64,000 nt of DNA from Alistipes sp. (GCA_017399485.1 JAFQCA010000014.1:1-64000), one strand, 5' to 3'. Numbered from the stretch's first letter, positions 53,644 through 62,852 are shown. Notes: a model not told the origin generated them from the sequence alone. A program made the numbers and translations.

Positions 53644-55815
53644 ATGTTGTTAAGATTTAAGATGGTTGAGGCGGCTTTGAACCACAAGGCCGTTGAGGTG
53701 AAGGCTCCAAGTGCTCGACCTTCGGACTATTTCGGAGAGAAGGTTTTTGGTCGTAACGTGATGCGTAAGTATCTCGATAAGAATACGTTTGATGCTCTGC
53801 TTAATACGATGGATAATGGTACTCCGTTGTCGCTGGATTTGGCTGATAGCGTAGCGGCAGGAATGCGACAATGGGCTTTGGATAATGGTGCAGACCACTA
53901 TACCCATTGGTTTCAACCATTGACGGGCGGTACAGCCGAGAAGCACGACTCGTTTTCGGACCCCGATGGTAGGGGCGGAGTAATAGAGTCATTCTCTGGT
54001 AAGATGTTGGCGCAGCAGGAACCCGATGCATCGTCGTTCCCCAGCGGAGGTTTGCGTAATACCTTTGAGGCCAGAGGTTATTCGGCCTGGGACCCTACGT
54101 CGCCAGCATTTATTGTCGATACAACGTTGTGTATTCCTACGGTATTTATTGCCTATACGGGCGAGGCTCTGGATTATAAGGTGCCTTTGTTGCGTGCGAT
54201 TGCTGCGGTAGATAAGGCTGCAACAGCCGTATGTCACTATTTTGATAAGAATGTGTCGAGTGTGCATACCTATCTCGGTTGGGAGCAGGAGTATTTCTTG
54301 GTAGATGAGAGCCTTTGGGCTGCTCGTCCCGACCTTGTGCTTACGGGCCGTACGCTGATGGGCCACGAGTCTGCCAAAAATCAGCAGTTGGAGGACCACT
54401 ATTTCGGCGCTATTCCTTCGCGCGTGATTAATTTTATGAAGGATTTGGAGTGCGAGTGCCTGAAGTTGGGTATTCCTGTTAAGACTCGCCATAATGAGGT
54501 TGCTCCCAATCAGTTTGAGTTGGCTCCCGTATATGAGGAGGCCAATCTGGCGAATGACCATAATCAGTTGTTGATGACTATTATGGATAAGATTGCCCGC
54601 CATCATCACTTCCGTGTGTTGTTGCACGAAAAACCTTTCAAGGGTGTTAACGGTTCGGGCAAGCATAATAATTGGTCGTTGGGTACAGATACGGGCGTAA
54701 ATCTTTTTGGTCCGGGAAAGACTGCCGCCGAGAATCTGCAGTTTATTACATTCTTGGTAAATGTTATTGCTGCGGTCTATAAGCACAATGGTCTGCTCAA
54801 AGCCTCAATTATGAGCGCTACGAATGCTCACCGTCTGGGTGCTAATGAGGCTCCGCCTGCGATTATTTCGGCATTTCTGGGTACTCAAATTTCTTCGGTA
54901 TTGGAGAAATTGGAGTGTAGTCGAGGTGACGATGCCATACGATTTGACGCCAAGAGCGTATTGAAGATGAGTGGTGTATCGCAGATTCCGTCAATTTTGT
55001 TGGATAATACTGACCGTAACCGTACTTCACCATTTGCTTTTACGGGTAACCGTTTCGAGTTCCGTGCCGTGGGCTCATCGGATAACTGCGCCGAGGCTAT
55101 GATTACGTTGTGTGCCGCAGCCGCAGAGCAACTTACCGAGTTTAAGCGTATGGTGGATGCCAAGATTGAGCAGGGTGTGAAGAAGGAGAAGGCCATCTAT
55201 GAGATTATCAAGCGTTTGATTAAGGATTGCAAGGCGGTGCATTTCGATGGTAATGGTTACTCCGACGAGTGGAAGGTTGAGGCCGCCAAACGAGGTCTGG
55301 ATTGTGAGACATCCGCTCCGAAGATTTTTGACCACTATCTTACGCCGTCAAGCCTTAAGATGTTTGGCGATACAGGGGTGTTTAATCGTACGGAGTTGGA
55401 GGCCCGAACAGAGGTTAAGTGGGAGACATATACCAAGAAGATTCAAATCGAGGCGCGTGTGCTGGGTGATATTACGATGAATAATATTATCCCCGTTGCA
55501 TCAAAGTACGAGGCTGTATTGCTCGATAAGGCCTACAAGATGAAGGAGTTGGGCATAAAGTTCGATACCGACCTCGAGTTGATAAAAGATATCCAGCGAA
55601 ATACCGCCAAACTGCAACGCTTGGTGCACGATATGGTCGAGGCGCGTAAAGTGGCCAATCGCATTGAGTCACAGCGCGAGAAGGCTATGTTGTACCACGA
55701 TACGGTTGCCGTTTATTTCGACCAGATACGCGATTGTATAGACGAGATGGAGGAGGTCATCGACGACCAGTTGTGGCCTCTGCCCAAATACCGTGAGTTG
55801 CTGTTTATTCGATAA
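53644..55815 (+). CDS. glnN: Glutamine synthetase, type III
   Basis: A 723-residue GSIII enzyme (B. fragilis GlnN is similar in length) joining ammonia to glutamate. Catalytic-domain marks include the metal-binding WEQEYFLV, KTRHNEVAPNQFELAP, and the ATP-site-like KGVNGSGKHNNWS. The start at 53644 is preferred over ATG 53662 because the N-terminus (LRFKMVEAALN) resembles the RFFALQELSNRK start of known GSIII proteins. Single gene with its own promoter and terminator. Confidence 0.95.
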   Translation: MLLRFKMVEAALNHKAVEVKAPSARPSDYFGEKVFGRNVMRKYLDKNTFDALLNTMDNGTPLSLDLADSVAAGMRQWALDNGADHYTHWFQPLTGGTAEKHDSFSDPDGRGGVIESFSGKMLAQQEPDASSFPSGGLRNTFEARGYSAWDPTSPAFIVDTTLCIPTVFIAYTGEALDYKVPLLRAIAAVDKAATAVCHYFDKNVSSVHTYLGWEQEYFLVDESLWAARPDLVLTGRTLMGHESAKNQQLEDHYFGAIPSRVINFMKDLECECLKLGIPVKTRHNEVAPNQFELAPVYEEANLANDHNQLLMTIMDKIARHHHFRVLLHEKPFKGVNGSGKHNNWSLGTDTGVNLFGPGKTAAENLQFITFLVNVIAAVYKHNGLLKASIMSATNAHRLGANEAPPAIISAFLGTQISSVLEKLECSRGDDAIRFDAKSVLKMSGVSQIPSILLDNTDRNRTSPFAFTGNRFEFRAVGSSDNCAEAMITLCAAAAEQLTEFKRMVDAKIEQGVKKEKAIYEIIKRLIKDCKAVHFDGNGYSDEWKVEAAKRGLDCETSAPKIFDHYLTPSSLKMFGDTGVFNRTELEARTEVKWETYTKKIQIEARVLGDITMNNIIPVASKYEAVLLDKAYKMKELGIKFDTDLELIKDIQRNTAKLQRLVHDMVEARKVANRIESQREKAMLYHDTVAVYFDQIRDCIDEMEEVIDDQLWPLPKYRELLFIR

Positions 55816-55821
55816 ATAGAA

Positions 55822-55865
55822 AAATGGGGTTGTTCTACAAATTTATTGAACAACCCCATTTTTGT
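55822..55865 (+). terminator. Intrinsic terminator after glnN
   Basis: Perfect stem ATGGGGTTGTTC / GAACAACCCCAT (55824-55835, 55848-55859) extended by A-T pairs, then TTTTTG. Same stem family as those near 8.6, 14.25 and 24.56 kb. Confidence 0.92.
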
Positions 55866-55903
55866 TAGATGTTTTTGGATAATATGGTTATGAAATATAT
55901 GAT

Positions 55904-56527
55904 TTAGAAATCATATAACATTGATAATATTGCATAATTGATTGCTTGACAATCTTCTAATGTGTCATCATCGAATGTGATAGTATGTTCTTCGGCATAT
56001 TCTGTGCCGTTTGTAATCATACTACAGCAATTCCCATCGTATGAGATAGTATATGTATTTGTGTCGGTATATGTCTGTCCATTATATGTCTCCTTCTCTA
56101 CAACTTTCATTGAGATTAATCTACCTTTGTCATCATATTCGCAATCATAAGTCTCTTGCCAATTGCTGTGTTTGCAATCAATATGATTTATTTTAGGGAA
56201 TAAGCTATTCTTGTTGTAGATTGAAAATTGTAAATTGCTTATTGTCTCTTTGATATTCTCTATCTCGTCACTGCAATTGCATATTGCGCCATCGCCAAAG
56301 TTTTGGCTAATCTTCTGGAAAATGACTTCGTAATCTAAATTTTCCTCGACATTTTCTAAATTCTCTTCCAATTCATTAACACGCGCGGTTAATGCCATAA
56401 TTTTTTCGTTAAGCACTGCGATAGAATTGCTGTTCGCATCGTCAGAATCTGTAGCGCAAGCAAAGGCTGCGACACAAATAAGTACGCCAACCATAAAGGC
56501 TGAAACATTTGAAAAAAAGTTTTTCAT
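55904..56527 (-). CDS. Hypothetical lipoprotein with coiled coil
   Basis: A 207-residue predicted lipoprotein: hydrophobic segment 9-23 ending in AFAC (Cys24). Residues about 35-65 form a heptad-like coiled coil (LNEKIMALTARVNELEENLENVEENL). The C-terminal half (DCEYDDKGRLISMKV, YTISYDGNCC) looks like YD-type beta-repeats and has several cysteines. Unrecognised. It is AT-rich and lacks partners, so it is probably an accessory gene. The preceding leader of about 290 bases is long and strongly foldable. Confidence 0.7.
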   Translation of the reverse strand: MKNFFSNVSAFMVGVLICVAAFACATDSDDANSNSIAVLNEKIMALTARVNELEENLENVEENLDYEVIFQKISQNFGDGAICNCSDEIENIKETISNLQFSIYNKNSLFPKINHIDCKHSNWQETYDCEYDDKGRLISMKVVEKETYNGQTYTDTNTYTISYDGNCCSMITNGTEYAEEHTITFDDDTLEDCQAINYAILSMLYDF

Positions 56528-56815
56528 ATTAGTTTAATTATTATTGTAGCGCGACTCCTATGCTACATTTGTAAATAGAAAGTGTGGAGTCGTTCGTTTA
56601 TCCGTTTCGAGGCTCTGGTAAACCTATGCATCAAATAAACAATACCCCACACCTGTACAGTATGAGGTAGGCACAGAACGTACCAACAATACATACTAAT
56701 ACAAGTGATGAGCGTTGCGTTATCCTTGATGCATTTGAAATTTACCAGATTTCGAAACAGGGATTAGCGAAACACTTTCACTAAAATATGTCTGCCGAAA
56801 GCAAAAGACTAACGA
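56528..56815 (-). promoter_or_regulatory. Long, structured 5' leader (candidate RNA element)
   Basis: The minus-strand transcript from about 56815 reaches the lipoprotein ATG after about 290 bases. Two arms, 56615-56634 and 56726-56748, are inverted copies (CTGGTAAA and ATGCATCAA blocks match exactly), and similarity continues outward through TTTCGA. A second stem CGACTCC / GGAGTCG (56552-56558, 56586-56592) lies close to the start codon. No reading frame explains this. I recognise no known RNA family. Confidence 0.6.
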
Positions 56816-56820
56816 CATTA

Positions 56821-56828
56821 CAAAATTA
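56821..56828 (-). promoter_or_regulatory. Promoter -7 box (TAATTTTG)
   Basis: An exact TAnnTTTG box on the minus strand with TTG exactly 19 bases upstream (56848-56850), the full Bacteroidetes consensus. It starts the structured leader. Confidence 0.75.
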
Positions 56829-56992
56829 GGAAAAGTTTTGCAATTTACAACTCTCTTTGGGATATTGATATTGCAAATCTCTGCCGAAAATAGTTAAAAA
56901 TCAAGATTGAAAGGGAAATATGTTTAATGTAATTTGGGAATCTATATCCCCAAATTTTGAATTTTGGATTTTGAATTTTGAATTCCTGTGTG

Positions 56993-57000
56993 TATCTTTG
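56993..57000 (+). promoter_or_regulatory. Promoter -7 box for metK (TATCTTTG)
   Basis: An exact TAnnTTTG box with TTG at 56971-56973, exactly 19 bases upstream. Transcription should start just before the riboswitch. Confidence 0.85.
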
Positions 57001-57013
57001 CACCCGAAAAAAT

Positions 57014-57066
57014 GAGGTGGAAGGATTTGGACTGCTTGCAACCACGAAAAAAATGCTAAACCAGCA
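57014..57066 (+). promoter_or_regulatory. SAM-II riboswitch upstream of metK
   Basis: Short P1 stem GTGG (57017-57020) / CCAC (57042-57045). The loop holds GATTT and ends in TTGCAA directly before the 3' strand of P1, followed by AAATGCTAAACCAGC. These are the conserved blocks of the SAM-II (metA) pseudoknot aptamer, and loop TGG (57028-57030) can pair with CCA (57061-57063). Position between promoter and metK fits SAM feedback. P1 is shorter than in the best-studied example. Confidence 0.75.
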
Positions 57067-57132
57067 CATTCAAGTATACGACAGTCAATCTTCCATACGT
57101 TAATTGTTTAACACACAAAAAACTATTAAAGT

Positions 57133-58437
57133 ATGGCTTTTTTATTTACATCGGAGTCAGTTTCAGAGGGACATCCCGATAAGGTATCAGACCAGATTTC
57201 CGATGCTATTCTCGATGAGTTCTTGCGTCAGGACGCTCAATCAAAAGTTGCTTGCGAGACACTATGTACAACAGGTCTTGTTGTTGTGTCGGGTGAGGTG
57301 CGCTCAAACGCCTATGTTGATATTCAGTCTGTTGCGCGTCGCGTCATTGACCGCATAGGTTATAATCGTAGCGAATATCAGTTCGATGCTGCATCGTGCG
57401 GTATATTGTCTGCTATTCACGAGCAGTCTTCAGATATCAATCAGGGTGTTGTGCGTGAGGCTGAGGAGGAGCAAGGCGCCGGTGACCAGGGTATTATGTT
57501 TGGTTACGCTTGCAACGAGACTCGTGAGTATATGCCCGCAACGCTTATTCTTTCGCACGTTATCTTGAAGGAGTTGGCCGTTATCCGTCGCGAAGGCGAG
57601 CAGATGACCTATCTTCGCCCCGATGCCAAGAGTCAGGTGACTATCGAGTACGATGAGGCTACGGGTAAGCCTTTGCGTGTACACACTATCGTCGTATCGA
57701 CACAGCACGATGAGTTTATCAAGCCTACCGAGAGCCGCAACGAGAAGGAGGCCGAGATAATGATGCAGCAGATGATTCGTGATGATGTGAAGAATATATT
57801 GATACCTCGCGTGAAGGCGCGTTTGGAGCGTGCTGGCGACTGCTTGGCCGACCTTATTGGCGAGGAGTATATCCTGCACGTTAATCCTACGGGGAAGTTC
57901 GTGATTGGAGGTCCTCACGGTGATACAGGTCTTACGGGCCGTAAGATTATTGTTGATACCTACGGAGGTCGTGGCGCTCACGGTGGCGGTGCATTCTCTG
58001 GTAAGGACTCTTCAAAGGTGGACCGTTCGGCTGCTTATGCAGCGCGTCATATCGCAAAGAATATGGTTGCGGCAGGTGTTGCCGATGAGGTTTTGGTGCA
58101 GTTGAGTTACGCTATCGGTATTGCCGAGCCTTTGTCGGTGTATGTGAACACCTACGGCTCGAAGCGCCCCGCAGTGTTGGAGGGTATGACCGACGGAGAG
58201 ATTGCCGAGCGTATCGGTAAGTTGTTCGATTTGCGCCCCGCGTCAATCGTTAAGCGCTTTGGTTTGACGAATCCTATCTTCGAGGCTACCGCATCGTATG
58301 GCCACTTCGGTAACCGTCCTTATACCAAGCCTGTGAAGGTCGTTGAGAATGGTGTAGAGGTAGAGCGCCAGATTGAGTTCTTCGGCTGGGAACGCTTGGA
58401 TGCCGTAGAGCAGATTAAGGCAGAATTCGGATTGTAA
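57133..58437 (+). CDS. metK: S-adenosylmethionine synthetase
   Basis: A 434-residue enzyme making SAM from methionine and ATP. The N-terminal [14 protein letters not shown], the hexapeptide region [12 protein letters not shown] and the glycine loop [15 protein letters not shown] are all present. Length is normal for Bacteroidetes. Controlled by its own promoter and, apparently, a SAM-II riboswitch; a strong terminator follows. Confidence 0.97.
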   Translation: MAFLFTSESVSEGHPDKVSDQISDAILDEFLRQDAQSKVACETLCTTGLVVVSGEVRSNAYVDIQSVARRVIDRIGYNRSEYQFDAASCGILSAIHEQSSDINQGVVREAEEEQGAGDQGIMFGYACNETREYMPATLILSHVILKELAVIRREGEQMTYLRPDAKSQVTIEYDEATGKPLRVHTIVVSTQHDEFIKPTESRNEKEAEIMMQQMIRDDVKNILIPRVKARLERAGDCLADLIGEEYILHVNPTGKFVIGGPHGDTGLTGRKIIVDTYGGRGAHGGGAFSGKDSSKVDRSAAYAARHIAKNMVAAGVADEVLVQLSYAIGIAEPLSVYVNTYGSKRPAVLEGMTDGEIAERIGKLFDLRPASIVKRFGLTNPIFEATASYGHFGNRPYTKPVKVVENGVEVERQIEFFGWERLDAVEQIKAEFGL

Positions 58438-58455
58438 AGATTCGTTTATATAATA

Positions 58456-58495
58456 AGCAAAGGGCGCAGGAATTTTTCTGCGCCCTTTGCTTTTG
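58456..58495. terminator. Bidirectional terminator between metK and glycosidase-like gene
   Basis: Perfect 14-pair stem AGCAAAGGGCGCAG / CTGCGCCCTTTGCT (58456-58469, 58478-58491), T-rich on the plus strand, between convergent genes. Confidence 0.93.
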
Positions 58496-58505
58496 TGATG
58501 TTCAT

Positions 58506-59825
58506 TTATCTCAACTCAACGATATACGGGTGTGTAGTCATCTCCAAGTCAAAATTGTCCATACGGCCCTCGCAGGTGGGTGATGTGCCTTCGGTGGGGT
58601 TGAATATGCTGATGTTGTATTTGCGTTTGAGTCTGATGGTTACCGTCTGTTTGCCACCCTCATATAACTCGCCCCATACGATTAAAGCGAATGAGCCGTC
58701 GCTCTTTTGCAGCAAGAGGTCGTGAACCTCGGCCGATTGATTCTCGATGGTGTAAGCAACCGACGAGAGTCGTTTGGTGGGCTGGTCGTCATCAAGCAAT
58801 GTCGTTAGATTATGCAGATAGTGAGCCGCTTTGCGTGGGCGATAATCTTTGTCGTAGAAGCCGAAACTTTGATTTCCTGCCTCGTCGGACCTGTCGCGCA
58901 AAATGTACATAGCCGTATGGCTCCACCCTTGAGCAAACTGCGAGAGATAGCACGAAAGATACATCCTCGCCTGCATCTCTTCGGTCATCCGGCCCGAAAT
59001 AGTGGCACCCGTCTCGGTTGTAACGCGCGGAAGTTGCTGCAATTCCTCATCGCTATATCCTTTGTATTTCTTTAGCCACGTCACGCCATAGTTGCCTTGC
59101 AGATGGTCGCCTTTGGCTGCGCTTGTCGGTAGGGAAGAAAACCACGTCTGATTGTTCTTTGGCGCTGACCACGTCGGATGAACAAAATAGTTGTGGCAGT
59201 TGGCAACATCGGCAAACCTAACGCCACGAAACTCCGTCACGACATCTGTTGCATCCTTTGGTACTTCGAGGTATTGCATACCGACATTATCGGTCATTGC
59301 GCCGCTCTCTGTCGTGGCCCATACGGGGTAGTGACGTAACACCTCATCTTGCTTGACGGCTTGATACAAATCGCGATGCAGGCGCGCTACGGCCACCCAA
59401 CTCTTGTCGCGGCCACCCTCCTGACCTTTGTAGCGTATACCCCAATTATTAGGCTCATTGTTACCCTCAATGGCGAGCAATACGCCCATTTCTGCCATAC
59501 GGCGTGAGCCCTGAATCAATTTCTCGATGTCGCTGCCGCCACTGCCGAGACTTGTCGAAATCTTTACCCCCGTAGCCTCGTGCAAGCGTTTAATTGCAGT
59601 GACTTGCTCATCGGTATTCATACTCTCGTCGGTGCGAATCCAGCGTGCGCCGATGTAATTAATGCACTCTATGGTGCGCTCCACGCTCTCTCCACGACGA
59701 TATATTGCGCTATTTACACCTATGCTCTGCAGAAAATCGTAGGCGCTCTGTGCTTTATGCTTCTCTTGTGCCGATGCAAAGCCGCAGGTGAGTAGCAATA
59801 AAATAGATAATATGCCTCGTTTCAT
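58506..59825 (-). CDS. Secreted glycoside-hydrolase-like protein (clan GH-A type)
   Basis: A 439-residue exported protein with a signal peptide (1-19, cut after FASAQ). The body reads as a TIM barrel: GARWIRTDES, a probable acid/base Glu in IEGNNEPNN, and a probable nucleophile Glu in VTTETGATISG, followed by a small C-terminal beta domain (about 355-439). This fits clan GH-A, perhaps the GH39/GH5 neighbourhood; family and substrate are not certain. Own promoter; monocistronic on the minus strand. Confidence 0.72.
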   Translation of the reverse strand: MKRGILSILLLLTCGFASAQEKHKAQSAYDFLQSIGVNSAIYRRGESVERTIECINYIGARWIRTDESMNTDEQVTAIKRLHEATGVKISTSLGSGGSDIEKLIQGSRRMAEMGVLLAIEGNNEPNNWGIRYKGQEGGRDKSWVAVARLHRDLYQAVKQDEVLRHYPVWATTESGAMTDNVGMQYLEVPKDATDVVTEFRGVRFADVANCHNYFVHPTWSAPKNNQTWFSSLPTSAAKGDHLQGNYGVTWLKKYKGYSDEELQQLPRVTTETGATISGRMTEEMQARMYLSCYLSQFAQGWSHTAMYILRDRSDEAGNQSFGFYDKDYRPRKAAHYLHNLTTLLDDDQPTKRLSSVAYTIENQSAEVHDLLLQKSDGSFALIVWGELYEGGKQTVTIRLKRKYNISIFNPTEGTSPTCEGRMDNFDLEMTTHPYIVELR

Positions 59826-59840
59826 AAAATGTAATTTTTA

Positions 59841-59848
59841 CAAAGATA
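59841..59848 (-). promoter_or_regulatory. Promoter -7 box (TATCTTTG)
   Basis: An exact box on the minus strand, 16 bases before the glycosidase-like start. No -33 TTG at the expected spacing. Confidence 0.65.
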
Positions 59849-60083
59849 CTTTTTTCGTGGAAATTATCTCTATCTATTGTGCTAAATCGCATATTTTTTG
59901 TATCTTGCATTAGCTAAACCGAGTATGTGGCAAGGAGGTTTGATGCAAGAAATTTTATGCTACGATATAATAATTGCACACTTTGGTGCGTTATAGATAT
60001 GAACAAATAAAAGAGAGTAAAAATTGCCTATGATAAAATTCGCCTAATTTGAATTATTAACAAGTGAAATTAATTGAGTTATT

Positions 60084-61610
60084 ATGAAAAAGACGGCATT
60101 AACAATTTTAGGAACAGTCGTTATTGCGGCAGCCGCAGGCGGTTTTGCAGCATTGAGCGTAAATAAGTATTTGGCAGGTGAGGGTAGTGCGCATAGCGTA
60201 TTCTCATTGAATGATAACAATACGGCAAGCAATTGGGGTGATGCTACGCCAACGGCGGGTAACCACTTTACGGCTTATCAGGCTGAGCAATATCCCGACC
60301 TTACTTACGCTGCCGAGAATGCAGTAAAGGCGGTGGTAAACATCGAATCTGTCCGCGAAGTGCAGTATGGTGGAGGCAGCAGAGGTTACGGCTATGACCC
60401 ATTCTATGAATTCTTTGGCATCCCCTATGGTGGAGGCAGAGGTTATGGCGAGCCCCAAACACGCGAGCAGAAGGCTGGCGGTTCGGGTGTGATTATCTCT
60501 CCCGATGGTTATATCGTGACCAACAACCACGTGATTGAAGATGCGACAAAACTGAAGGTTAAACTCAACGATGGTCGCCTGTTCGATGCCAAACTTATCG
60601 GCACAGACCCTACGACAGATGTAGCGTTGATTAAGATTGAGGGCGAGGATTTGCCGACGTTGCCTTTCGGTAATTCAGACGATTTACGTTTGGGCGAGTG
60701 GGTGCTGGCTATCGGTTCTCCGTTTAATCTGCAATCGACCATTACGGCTGGTATCGTAAGTGCAAAGGCTCGTCAGTTGGGCGTTATAGCCGAGGAGGCT
60801 CCGATTGAGTCATTTATCCAGACCGACGCAGCGGTTAATCCTGGTAATTCGGGTGGTGCGCTGGTGAATACGCGTGGTGAATTGGTTGGAATCAATACCG
60901 TTATAAAATCATCGACAGGTAGTTATATAGGTTATTCGTTTGCTGTGCCAGAGACTATCGTGCGCAAGGTTGTGATGGACCTGAAGGAGTATGGTGTAGT
61001 TCAACGTGCTATGTTGGGTGTACGCTATCGCGCTATCGATGACCAATTCATTGAGGAGCAGGGCGAGGAACTCGGTATCAAGAAAACGGGTGGTCTGTAT
61101 GTGTTCCAAGTTGAAGAGGGTAGTGCAGCCGAGGAGGCTGGTCTGCGTAAGGGTGATATCATTACTGCCATTGATGGTACACCGACCAACGATGCATCGG
61201 TATTGCTCGAGAAGATTGCGCAGAAGCGTCCTAACGATAAGGTGAAAATCTCATTTGACCGCAATGGCTCGGATAAAAAGGTTGATGTGGTGTTGAAGAA
61301 TCGCGTCGGTAAGGCTGAGCCTGTGACACGTGACACGATGGATGTAGCCGAGGCTCTGGGAGGTAAGTTTGCCGAGGTGGGCGATAGATTACGCCAGAAT
61401 TTGGAGATTCGTGGTGGTGTTCAGGTCGTAAGCGTCAAGCGTGACGGTCTGTTGGCCCGCTCAGGTGTGAAGGAGGGCTTTGTGATTACCTATATCAACG
61501 ATAAGTTGGTTACATCGATGAGCGATTTGCAGCGAATGAGCGATGGCATTGAGACTATTGATGGCGTTTATCCCAACGGTCAGGCAGTGCGATATGTGAT
61601 TGTAAAATAA
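60084..61610 (+). CDS. degP: Do-family (HtrA/DegP) periplasmic serine protease
   Basis: A 508-residue protease/chaperone with an N-terminal export segment (about 5-25). The trypsin-like domain shows the triad: His in TNNHVIED, Asp in DPTTDVALIK and Ser in NPGNSGGAL. Two PDZ domains follow (about 305-395 and 420-508). An insertion GGGSRGYGYDPFYEFFGIPYGGG near residue 90-115 corresponds to the flexible LA loop. Degrades misfolded envelope proteins. Promoter not clear; the 175-base leader has only a weak TATCTTG. Confidence 0.95.
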   Translation: MKKTALTILGTVVIAAAAGGFAALSVNKYLAGEGSAHSVFSLNDNNTASNWGDATPTAGNHFTAYQAEQYPDLTYAAENAVKAVVNIESVREVQYGGGSRGYGYDPFYEFFGIPYGGGRGYGEPQTREQKAGGSGVIISPDGYIVTNNHVIEDATKLKVKLNDGRLFDAKLIGTDPTTDVALIKIEGEDLPTLPFGNSDDLRLGEWVLAIGSPFNLQSTITAGIVSAKARQLGVIAEEAPIESFIQTDAAVNPGNSGGALVNTRGELVGINTVIKSSTGSYIGYSFAVPETIVRKVVMDLKEYGVVQRAMLGVRYRAIDDQFIEEQGEELGIKKTGGLYVFQVEEGSAAEEAGLRKGDIITAIDGTPTNDASVLLEKIAQKRPNDKVKISFDRNGSDKKVDVVLKNRVGKAEPVTRDTMDVAEALGGKFAEVGDRLRQNLEIRGGVQVVSVKRDGLLARSGVKEGFVITYINDKLVTSMSDLQRMSDGIETIDGVYPNGQAVRYVIVK

Positions 61611-61635
61611 TTGTAATAGAAGGTAATATTTAGTC

Positions 61636-61677
61636 AATGCCCGTGCAGAATGATATGCTGCACGGGCATTTTTTTGT
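61636..61677 (+). terminator. Intrinsic terminator after degP
   Basis: Perfect 13-pair stem AATGCCCGTGCAG / CTGCACGGGCATT (61636-61648, 61658-61670), then a T-run. Confidence 0.93.
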
Positions 61678-61733
61678 TAGAGATAATTATTTGCTGATTA
61701 AAGATATAAGTTGTGATTTATGTTTTTAATACG

Positions 61734-61741
61734 TATATTTG
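61734..61741 (+). promoter_or_regulatory. Promoter -7 box for GH5 gene (TATATTTG)
   Basis: An exact TAnnTTTG box with TTG at 61711-61713, 20 bases upstream. Confidence 0.78.
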
Positions 61742-61769
61742 TAAGAGATTAATCCAAATTATCATAACT

Positions 61770-62852
61770 ATGAAAAGATTTTTCCTGATGTTGGCTCTTG
61801 TGGCAATGTGTGTTGTGAGTGCCGAGGCTAAAGAGTTTGAGGTTAAACGAGGTGTTAATATCAGCCATTGGCTGTCTCAGAGCAGTGATAGAGGTGAGGT
61901 TCGCGTGAAGAAATTTACACGCGAGGATGTGAAGTTGATTGCCGAGGCAGGTTTCGACCATATCCGCATACCGATTGACGAGGAGCAGATGTTCGATGAG
62001 GCGCTGAAACCCGAAAAAGAGGCGTTTGCGCTGTTGCACAATGCCTTGGCGTGGTGCAAGGAGTTCGATTTGCGCGTGGTTGTCTATTTGCATATTCTGC
62101 GTACGCACCACTTCAATGCTGCATCAAAACCCCTCTTCACAGAGCGTAAGGCGCAGGAGCAGTTCTACGATTGTTGGCGAATGTTGTCGGCAGAGTTGAA
62201 GAAGTATCCGCGCTCGATGGTGGCCTACGAACTTATGAACGAGCCTGTTGCCGATGACCCCGAGCAGTGGAATGTTATTGTGAACGAGTGCTTGGCTGCG
62301 GTGCGTGAATTGGAGCCCAAACGTACAATTATCATTGGCGCCAATCGTTGGCAGTCATTCGACCAGGTAAAGAACTTGCGAGTGCCCGAAGATGATAAAA
62401 ACATAATTATCAGTTTCCACTTCTATAATCCCTTTGCACTTACGCACTATCGCGCATCGTGGACCGACCAGAAAGATAATCCGCTTAAGGTAACTTATCC
62501 GGGTAATATGGCATCGGCTGAGGAGGTGGCTAAACTCTCACCAGCGATGAAGCAGAAGTATGGCTGGTTGGCTGGCGAAGGCGGTTATAACGATATAAAT
62601 ACCCTTGAAAAGCAAATCAAGCAGGCTTACGATGCCGCTGCTGCAATGGGCCGCAAGGCCTATCTCGGCGAGTTCGGTGTGATTGACGGAGCCGACGAAC
62701 CCTCGATGATACGCTGGTATCGTGATGTTGTAGCCATCTGCGAGAAGTATGATATAGGTTATACGACGTGGGATTATAAGGGCGGTTTCGGTATCCTGCG
62801 CGACAACGGCCAACCGTGGCAGGAGAAGATAGATGCCCTATTGGGTAAGTAA
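61770..62852 (+). CDS. Secreted glycoside hydrolase family 5 (endoglucanase-like)
   Basis: A 360-residue exported GH5 enzyme. Signal peptide 1-21 ends in VSAEA. The barrel contains RGVNISHW, FDHIRIPID, the acid/base Glu in YELMNEPVAD near residue 158, and the nucleophile Glu in AYLGEFGV near 301. Substrate (beta-glucan, mannan or other) cannot be read. ATG 61770 is the start, because an in-frame TTG at 61713 lies upstream of the promoter. Monocistronic, with its own promoter and terminator. Confidence 0.9.
   Translation: MKRFFLMLALVAMCVVSAEAKEFEVKRGVNISHWLSQSSDRGEVRVKKFTREDVKLIAEAGFDHIRIPIDEEQMFDEALKPEKEAFALLHNALAWCKEFDLRVVVYLHILRTHHFNAASKPLFTERKAQEQFYDCWRMLSAELKKYPRSMVAYELMNEPVADDPEQWNVIVNECLAAVRELEPKRTIIIGANRWQSFDQVKNLRVPEDDKNIIISFHFYNPFALTHYRASWTDQKDNPLKVTYPGNMASAEEVAKLSPAMKQKYGWLAGEGGYNDINTLEKQIKQAYDAAAAMGRKAYLGEFGVIDGADEPSMIRWYRDVVAICEKYDIGYTTWDYKGGFGILRDNGQPWQEKIDALLGK

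Noticed and set aside
53989..54786. 265-codon minus-strand frame within glnN
   Set aside because: It is an antisense shadow of glutamine synthetase III.
59924..59995. 23-codon frame upstream of degP
   Set aside because: No conserved pattern, poor composition and no promoter placement; likely chance.
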